DNA from: a virus
Length of the DNA: 60,775 nucleotides
IMG/VR virus record: IMGVR_UViG_3300030102_004656
Location: 1 to 60,775 of that record
Reading direction: 5' to 3' (one strand)
Shown: in pieces, positions 23,230 to 30,900 of the stretch
Layout: each line of letters starts with the position of its first letter
Position numbering within the stretch: position 1 is the first letter of the stretch
The notes under the pieces: generated by a model
Told to the model about the DNA's origin: nothing
The model's input: the letters and a program-made list of their open reading frames with translations, nothing else
Database searches by the model: none
Made by a program: the position numbers and the translations under genes

Positions 23230-24306
23230 ATGTGGATACTACCAAAAAATATATCAGACACTTGTCCCTCTGTAGCGGATACGAGGGGATTGGGCTTGGA
23301 CTCAGAAGAGTTCTCCCAAATGTGCGAGAAGTCGCTCATGTTGAAATCGAAGCCTTCGCTGTGGCGAACTTGGTTGCGAAGATGGAAGCGAATCAAATTC
23401 ATCCAGCACCTGTGTTCACGAACCTTAAAGAATTCCCATTCGGAAAGTTTCGTGGATGCGTGGACATCATGTCAGGAGGGTTCCCTTGCCAACCTTTCTC
23501 CGCAGCAGGAAAGAAGAGAGGGACGGAAGACCCAAGACACCTCTTCCCCTACATACTCGAAGGCATCAAACAGTGCAGACCAGCAGTTGTGTTTCTCGAA
23601 AATGTTGAGGGAATCATCAGCAGTAAAACAGCCGATGGAGAATCTGTTCTCAAGTATGTCCTCCAAAGTTTGGAAGCAGTGGGTTATCGGGCAACGGCAG
23701 GAGTTTTCTCAGCGTCTGAAGTCGGAGCTCCACACCAGAGAAAACGAGTGTTCATTATGGGGTACACCATCGACAATGGACACCTTGCCTCCACGATCAG
23801 CCGAAGCATTAGCCAGAGCCAAGAAGAAAGGCGGATGCAAAAACTTGAGGGAAGAGGTAGCCAACTGGCCGACCCCAACAATTGCGGAAGTGTCGGGAGG
23901 GATGAGACTGAAACAGATACAAGAGGGGAAGTGGGGAAACATCCAACTGAGGGAAGCTATAGCCATGCAGAACTGGCCGACTCCTACGACGAGCGATCAC
24001 AAGGGTTCAGGTCCGACAGTGATACGGAAGGACGGGAAAGACAGATCGAATGGGAGGCTAGACTATGCTACCGAGACACACTCTGGCCAGCCTGTCAGAA
24101 CCAACAGCAGTACGACTGGGAAGAACCTCGAACAGTGGGGAACGCCATCAGCGAGCGATCACAAGGGACACCCTGGAAAGAACAGCAAGCAGAAGCGGAT
24201 CACGAAACAGGTGAGCAATCCGAACAGGCTGAACCCATCGTGGGTGGAGCAACTGATGGGGCTCGAAGTGGGATGGACCCAACTGCCAACCGAGTGGACC
24301 GACTAA
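23230..24306 (+). CDS. Overprinted W-P-T-P-T protein in the methyltransferase region, 358 aa
   Basis: This frame is open for 358 codons across almost the whole methyltransferase gene, shifted by one base. It starts at an ATG that shares two bases with the methyltransferase GTG (ATGTG). From about residue 150 it is not random: KVWKQWVIGQRQEFSQRLKS is followed by four related motifs, LWGTPSTMD, NWPTPTIAE, NWPTPTTSDHKG and QWGTPSASDHKG. The end reads LNPSWVEQLMGLEVGWTQL. I recall proteins with repeated W-P-T-P-T and a terminal LNP-x-WVE-x-LMG-x-x-x-GWT in phages and bacteria near cytosine methylases, without a known function. It may be a true second product, or a conserved shadow. The N-terminal ~150 residues look less structured, so an internal start is possible. 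Confidence 0.55.
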   Translation: MWILPKNISDTCPSVADTRGLGLDSEEFSQMCEKSLMLKSKPSLWRTWLRRWKRIKFIQHLCSRTLKNSHSESFVDAWTSCQEGSLANLSPQQERREGRKTQDTSSPTYSKASNSADQQLCFSKMLRESSAVKQPMENLFSSMSSKVWKQWVIGQRQEFSQRLKSELHTRENECSLWGTPSTMDTLPPRSAEALARAKKKGGCKNLREEVANWPTPTIAEVSGGMRLKQIQEGKWGNIQLREAIAMQNWPTPTTSDHKGSGPTVIRKDGKDRSNGRLDYATETHSGQPVRTNSSTTGKNLEQWGTPSASDHKGHPGKNSKQKRITKQVSNPNRLNPSWVEQLMGLEVGWTQLPTEWTD

Positions 24307-24380
24307 GAATGCTAGGCAATGGGGTGCTACCTCAAGTTGCTGCTAAAGCATTTCTTGAACTACATAAAAGAATGGTATAG
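23232..24380 (+). CDS. DNA (cytosine-5) methyltransferase, 382 aa
   Basis: The protein transfers a methyl group from S-adenosylmethionine to C5 of cytosine in DNA. Motifs in order: I, LSLCSGYEGIGLGL (near residue 11, with C in place of the usual F-x-G start); IV, GGFPCQPFS with catalytic Cys86; VI, FLENV with Glu123; VIII, QRKRVFI (~169-175); and a C-terminal LRMLGNGVLPQVA (motifs IX-X). The variable target-recognition region of about 190 residues is polar, Glu/Ser/Arg-rich and doubly coding. I choose the GTG at 23232, since the ATG at 23230 is in the other frame. No restriction enzyme is adjacent, so it is orphan and may protect the phage from host restriction or regulate expression. Local base composition is visibly richer in G+C than the neighbours. 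Confidence 0.9.
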   Translation: MDTTKKYIRHLSLCSGYEGIGLGLRRVLPNVREVAHVEIEAFAVANLVAKMEANQIHPAPVFTNLKEFPFGKFRGCVDIMSGGFPCQPFSAAGKKRGTEDPRHLFPYILEGIKQCRPAVVFLENVEGIISSKTADGESVLKYVLQSLEAVGYRATAGVFSASEVGAPHQRKRVFIMGYTIDNGHLASTISRSISQSQEERRMQKLEGRGSQLADPNNCGSVGRDETETDTRGEVGKHPTEGSYSHAELADSYDERSQGFRSDSDTEGRERQIEWEARLCYRDTLWPACQNQQQYDWEEPRTVGNAISERSQGTPWKEQQAEADHETGEQSEQAEPIVGGATDGARSGMDPTANRVDRLRMLGNGVLPQVAAKAFLELHKRMV

Positions 24381-24383
24381 TCT

Positions 24384-24566
24384 ATGGGTAAAACTATCAG
24401 AAAAATAAGCTGGTTGTTTGAACAGAAGGATGGTCTTTGGAAACTCTTTAGAGCAGACGATGCACCTAATCCTATAAAAGATATACCAAACATTCAAACG
24501 GCTAAGACATTAGCCAAACTACTAAACTATAAAATTGTAAAAACCGTATATTTAAAAGACCAATAA
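24384..24566 (+). CDS. Unknown small protein, 60 aa
   Basis: The start comes three bases after the methyltransferase stop. The protein is compact and basic (KTIRKISWLFEQKDGLWKLF; IQTAKTLAKLLNYKIVKTVY). It precedes an intrinsic terminator, making it the last gene of the methyltransferase transcript. No family is recognised. Confidence 0.6.
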   Translation: MGKTIRKISWLFEQKDGLWKLFRADDAPNPIKDIPNIQTAKTLAKLLNYKIVKTVYLKDQ

Positions 24567-24593
24567 TTTGCCGAGTGGTATTAGCAAAACATT

Positions 24594-24635
24594 CCCCGTC
24601 ATCTGTTTCTAGGTTTTACAGGTGGCGGGGTTTTT
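24594..24635 (+). terminator. Intrinsic terminator ending the methyltransferase transcript
   Basis: CCCCGTCATCTGT (24594-24606) pairs with ACAGGTGGCGGGG (24618-24630) using two G-T wobbles, a 13-bp stem, followed by TTTTT. It lies 27 bases past the stop at 24566. Confidence 0.8.
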
Positions 24636-24647
24636 AATTTATATATT

Positions 24648-24953
24648 ATGTTACTAAGAAAAATAAACAGAGGACTGTATGAAGTGATGGATACATTTGA
24701 AAATAACTACATCGTTCAAGACAGTAGAGTCCCATCCGCTAAAAGTTTACCTAACTTTTGTAAAACAAAAGATGGTTACTGGACCGTATGGTATGAGAAC
24801 CCTTATCAGATAAATGTAAGCACCTATGAAGATGAACGTATGGAATTAGATGAAGGCTATGTATTTATCAACAACGACAAAACTTTAAAAGACTGTTTGT
24901 TTTCTGTAGCTTTGTTAGAAGAGGCTCAAGAAATAATTACTAAAGAAGATTAG
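24648..24953 (+). CDS. Unknown protein, 101 aa
   Basis: The protein starts MLLRKINRGLYEVMDTFEN and has aromatic and acidic stretches (GYWTVWYENPYQINVSTYED; LKDCLFSVALLEEAQEIITK). No family is recognised. Its TAG stop overlaps the stop of the 2722-residue protein on the other strand by four bases, the shortest possible convergent join. It lies just after a terminator, so a promoter must lie in the 12 intervening bases or transcription must read through. Confidence 0.6.
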   Translation: MLLRKINRGLYEVMDTFENNYIVQDSRVPSAKSLPNFCKTKDGYWTVWYENPYQINVSTYEDERMELDEGYVFINNDKTLKDCLFSVALLEEAQEIITKED

Positions 24954-27900
24954 TCATTAATAAAGAACCCATCTTCATCTGCAATTTTTTGAACCTCCTT
25001 TAAAAACACTTCGTATTTCCCCAAGCTTTTTGAATCTAATGTTTCTTTTCTTTTATCACTTAGATCTCCAGAAAACCAACGACCTCTATTAATTACTTCA
25101 TCATATTTACCTTTGGTAAATGATCTCTTACCTGTCTCATCAAAGACATCAACATTAGCCCCGATTGCTTTCCCTGTGAAAGCCTTTCTATATTTGTTCA
25201 TTAGTTTAGCTGCGATCTTCCCTTGTTCTACTGAGTCTTTAGCAGCTTTAATGACATCCTCCTCAGTGTAGTTATCATTCAGGATAGCCCTGTTTAATTT
25301 AAATTGAGCAAGTTCTAAGTCTTGTTTAATACCTTTATGGAAAGTCCTCGCTGAATTATCAGGGTCAATAACATAAGGTTTAATTGGTGAGACATAATTC
25401 TTTAAGAAAGTTTTAAAGTCAAACTCCCCATCCTCCATAAAGTTTTCGCTCTTTCTCAAAACAGTAGGTGGTGTATAAGCTTCTTTAATAAAAACCTCTG
25501 CTTGTTTCCTGATCCTAGTAAGTACACTGTCACTGTTGAAAGCTATCTTATTCCCTCTAGAGTCTTCATTATTAATAAAGGCTCCCATATAAGCATTAAC
25601 TGCAATTTGAGGGTCCACAAAAGGAGCAACAAATTGTTTTAAGAAAGCTTCTGCTCCAGAAACAGCGATGTTTTCATCCGCTTTATAAGCTTTAACCATT
25701 GCTGATGGTACATCAAATACAGGAGAAAACGGATTCACATAAGTTAAATCCCACGAGTGCAGCTTCCCTTCTTTATCTTTTGAGTATAAGAAAGTATGGT
25801 CTCTTAAGAAAGAAGGGACTGCCAATTGCAAAGCACTCCTCTCATCATCTTCAAGTCCATCTACAAGGGTATGTCCGATAGGGGCTAATACTCCTAGATA
25901 AAATATTCTTTCCATCATTATGTCTGATAAAGACATGATAGCAGACGTTGTAGCAGCCCCTTTTAATCTGAGAGTGCCTCTACTTTTTATAATGGGGTTT
26001 TCACTAGCTCTTTCTTTTTTCGCTAGCATAAATGAGTTAGTTGTTATTCTCCAGGTTTCTAATCTAAACCGTAAGAAAGAACCAAAGACACCCCCTGCAA
26101 TAGAGTCTTTCCAATCATTGTATATCTTAGGGGATTGAGAATAATACTGAGCTGTTTGTTTAATCTTGTTAACAGCCTCCATATCTATAGCTTCATTAGT
26201 TAAACTAGCATACCCTGTGTCTCTAAGATTATCTTGATCCCATTGCCTTGCTCTCTCTAAGTAATTCCTTTCAATAGCAAATTGTCTTATCTTATAAAAA
26301 GCATCGGTAGCAAGAGAAAGTCTCTGTAAAGTTCTTACGCTCTCTTGGCTTATCCGTAAACCTTTTTTACCTAGCTTAGTAGCTATCTCTCCCATAACTT
26401 CTAAACTAAGCTCTTCTATGGCTCCTTTCTTTTTAAGAGAAGGTAAACCATTTTCTTCGTAGATTTTGTTTACAACATCAAAGAAGTCCTGCTCTAGTCT
26501 AGCTTCTGTGATATCACTAGATAACATATCTTGTATCAAAGCTGTTGTAATCTCAGGTTCTAATAAACCTATCTCAAACAAATATATTCTGAGGTCGTTC
26601 ACTGTGTTTTGTATACCCGTCTTTTGGGCGAGCGGTCCTTCCGCTCCCATAATATCACCTAGAACTTGGGGCACTCCCACTTCACTGAGTTCAGACATTA
26701 GCTCTTTGAAATTAGTTCTTGGAAGAGATACCCCCATAATTTTTCTTGGGTTATCTCCATCACGAGCAATAGGGGTTCCTTGCATAGCAGGGAAATAAGT
26801 AAGAGCACCTGCTATGTTACGTGTAAAATATGTAGAACTACCCAAAGTTTTCGTACCAAGAGAAGTAAAAACAAACCACCTAAAAACTTTGTCTATAGGA
26901 CCATGATGAGCTCTAGCCTCTTGTTTATTTTTAACGTTATAGAAATCAACTAAATCAGGGTGTATAAACCAACCTTTAGATGTATCCATAAATGGGTTAA
27001 AAGGTTTCTGGAATCTAGATGGGAAGATAGAAGACTTGTTGTTTTCTTTATCAAGGACAGGTTTAAAGTTAGCCCAACCAAGCTCTTCAAATCTAGCAGG
27101 ATCTTCTTCTTGCATAGACTGGTATTCTTCTGTAGTTACAGCCCACCAGTTAGACTCATCTTTATCCCCTTCAACACGGGACAACCTCATCAAATTTATA
27201 CCATCGTAGATCTGATTGACTTGAGCTTTTACAGTAGCCAATGAGTTAACTAAGTTAAACCTTGGGTCTTGTATCTCTCCTAAGAAGTCTCTAACTTCAG
27301 AAGAAAGAAGTTCATTCTTCCTCATCAGGACATCTGTCTCTGGATCATCCCCAAGTTTTTCTAAAAACCTTAACGCTTCTTTTTCATATTCAGTATCTGG
27401 GATAAACTTTTCAGCTTCTTTGACTTGCCTTTCAACCAATTCTCTTTTAAGAGCCTCAGATTTTAAGAGCCAATCTGTGTCTTCATTTTTGTAAGCTTCT
27501 TTATCTTTAGCTAGAAGTTTATCATTTATCTCTCTGTCAATTTTCTGTCTCTTAATTCTTTTACCAGCCTGTACTCTAAGTACTCGATACTTCTCACTCT
27601 TACTGTTCTCTATTTTATTCCTATACTTAGCATCTTTAAATGCTAAATAACTTCTGGTTAAATAGAACCCTTCGTTCTTGGAGAACTTAAGTTTTAAACT
27701 TCCATATTTACTTGGGTTAATTATACCAAGATCTTCAGCAATGATGTTAGCTGCTTCAGTTAATCTTTTCCTGGCCTCACGAATTAGTCTACTAAGTTCA
27801 GGAGAAGTCTTTTGTATATCTTTATGAGCTCTTTCTATATCTCTTAGGATAGCTTTCCTAATTCTTTCTTTCTCAATACTAATTCTTTCTCTCTCGTTAG

Positions 27901-30900
27901 CTCTGGCTTCTTTTATTTTTTCTTTTAATAAATCAACATCACCATTAAAATTCTTTTTTGCCCTATCTATTGCAGCGTCTCTCCTAGAAGCGACCTTAGT
28001 TCTAAACTCTTCTGAAGGGGTAGCCCCCTCAGTAGTCCCTGAAGCTACTGAAACTAAATCCGATGCATCATCCCAGCCATTCTCGTAATCTCTTTTAACT
28101 ACCTTATCTATATTTTTAACAAACATCTCCCCTTCAACTTTAATGGCTGCATAAAAAGACTGCCGTCTCTCCTGTTCTCTTCTCCATCTTGGATCAGCAT
28201 AACCCGCAAGAAAGTTCCAAAATTTTTGTAGCTGATTATCAAAGTTAAACTTCTCTAGTGACTCGAAGATTTTAGGCTTTTGATACCCTCCTTTTAATAT
28301 ACCTATAGGTACTTCTAACCTAGTCCGTAAACTAGGAGATGACTTATTAACAATAACATTCCTAATAAAATCTAAAGAGCTTTCAGTATCTGAATCATCG
28401 AAAGGAACTTCAAGCTCATCATTACTATCAAAGATCTTATTAGCTTTTAGGTTTGAAGCTGCTTCCTCAAGCATCTCATTATTAACAAGATCAAAATCAT
28501 CTGAGCTCTCTAAGAAACTGTTGTTGATACTATCAATAGATTTGATAGCAAGTCCTCTCAATCCTGAATAAGAACTTATGATTGAAAAGATATCTTCTAT
28601 ATCACTATCCGATAATACATCCGATGTGTACTTCCTTACTAAGTTCTTAACTATTTCTTCTGCAACTTCAGGAATGATATCCCCATTATCATCTACAATA
28701 TCAGCCTCACTCTTAGTCTCCGTACCTATTGAAGTGTTCAGTTCACTACTTAAGAAAGCTAGAATGCTTGGACCTAATTCGTTATAAGCTGATTGTAGTT
28801 CTTCACTTGAGACTTCATTTAAAAACTTATCTTCTGCAAGTTTAATATTAACTTGAGATACCCATTCATTTTTAGGAACTTTTACTAGGTTAGGTAAGGC
28901 ATAAACATTTAAAGTTATCTCACCATCAGATACCATAATAGGATCATTACCTGAAGTAGACTCATAATTTAAATTAACTACTCTACCCTGGAGTTCTGGT
29001 AAAGAATCAAAGAACTCAGTAGTGTCTAACACAAATTGATTTATCTCATTGATGTCTTCATCAGGATATTCTCTCTGAAGTTTTTTTGAAGAAGTGGGTA
29101 CGGGTCTTCTACTGTAAGACTCACTGGGGTTATTATTAAGTACAAACTCTTTCCTTGTGGAGAAATCTACTCCATTGATGTCCGCATCTAATTGAATCAA
29201 GAAGTCAGACAGCGTAGGTAAATAGTCCTCAGACTTTTTAGCATTTGAATAAGCACTTTTAAGTAAGTCTCTGACCCTTCGATCTATCTTCAAATCTGAA
29301 TCAGCAGAAGAGATATCTTTAACTAGTTGTTTACGGGTGGTGGTAGTACCATCTTCATTCTGTACCTCAATGTCTATTTCAAAATCAAACTTAACATTCC
29401 TTAAGTTCTTTAATTTCTTACCTAATACATTTGAGTTGTACCAACTAGCAATCAAATCTAGTTGAGCTTCATTTATATTGTATAAAGGATTAGCTAGTAT
29501 GTGTGCTCTAGCAACGTTACTTAGAGACTGCTCTATCTGATTCTCTGCAAACAAGTCATTACTCCATGAAGTAGCTTGCTCATATTCTGATAAGGCTTGG
29601 CTCCAAGAATCACCTAAAGCTCCTGCTTCAACAGGGGTTTCTTGAGGTGTGGTCTCAAGGTTTTCATTTGAAGCCGTCTCAAAAATTAATCTCCTGCCCT
29701 GTAAAGATCTCTTTAAAATTTCTACGTAAGAATCCTCTACTGAATTAAGGTGTGAAACTAATTGGCTATCTAAGGATTTGTATATTTCTTTTACATCTTT
29801 AGGGAAAGCTACATTCTCAGGCTTTGTAAACACACGGACCTTGGCGACAACGCCTTGTATAAATCTTAAGAAACTTTCAGGTATGCCTTTGAAGAAATCA
29901 GCTACTGATTTAGAAGAGTTAGATCCTTTTGATAACTCAACAAACTGTCGTGTCATCTCAGAAACTACTTCATCCATAGTCATACCAGAGGAACCTAATG
30001 CCTCTGCTGTTGGGAGCACTACCTCGTTGGTCTTAATACCTAAGTGTCTAGCTACTGATTCAACAGCTAACTTCTTACCTGCCTTCGTACCTACTAAGTC
30101 TAGATACATGTTACCAAGATATGATTTAGCGAAGTCAACAAAGTCGGTCCCTGCTTCTAAACCTTGTTCACTCTGTCTCCAAATACCTTTGAGATAATTG
30201 TTCTCTGATACGTGAATTAACTCATGAGCAATCAGGTTATCTAAAACTTCTTTCTTTAAGTAGCTTTCTTTAGTTGGCTCTAAAGCATTGAGTTGTTGAG
30301 CAATTGCAGCAGAGTCAATCTGCCAAACAATCTTTGGATCATTAGGGTTACTGCCTTTAGCAATACCTACTCGCATAGGTCTACCCTCTTCCAACTGCAA
30401 GAACTCTAATTGAATCTCTTGCTGACCTTCTTTAGAAGGAGCCCAACCTTGGATATACTTCCTAATAAGTTCTTCATCGAACTCTGATAAGTTATCAAAG
30501 TCTGGATTAAATACATTCTCCCCTTCTTCAAAGAGGGGTTCCTCTATCTTTATATCTTGAACCTGTGATCCTTGATCCTGTGGATCATTAACCATTCCTA
30601 ACTTAGCAGCTTCTTCTTGAACCACTTGTGCTGATTCAGGAGAACTATTCTCTTGAAGACCTTCTGCTGAATCTTCTAAGGCTTCTATCTTAAGAACCTT
30701 TTGTGGGTCTACATTGGTACTTTGTGCAGGAGTTTCTAGCTCCTCGAAAATGTCTACGTCTGGTCCTCTATAAGTAAAGAAGCCAACAGGTCCACCGATA
30801 AAAGCACCTAGCTTTCCTGCATAGAGAGCATTATTAATCCTCTCTCCCATTGGGACAAACTCATTTAGATAACTACTCTCTACGAATGAGTTGATAAATT

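Noticed and set aside
23472-24000. Several antisense frames in the methyltransferase region
   Set aside because: Local high G+C removes stops on both strands; none shows motifs, unlike the second sense frame.
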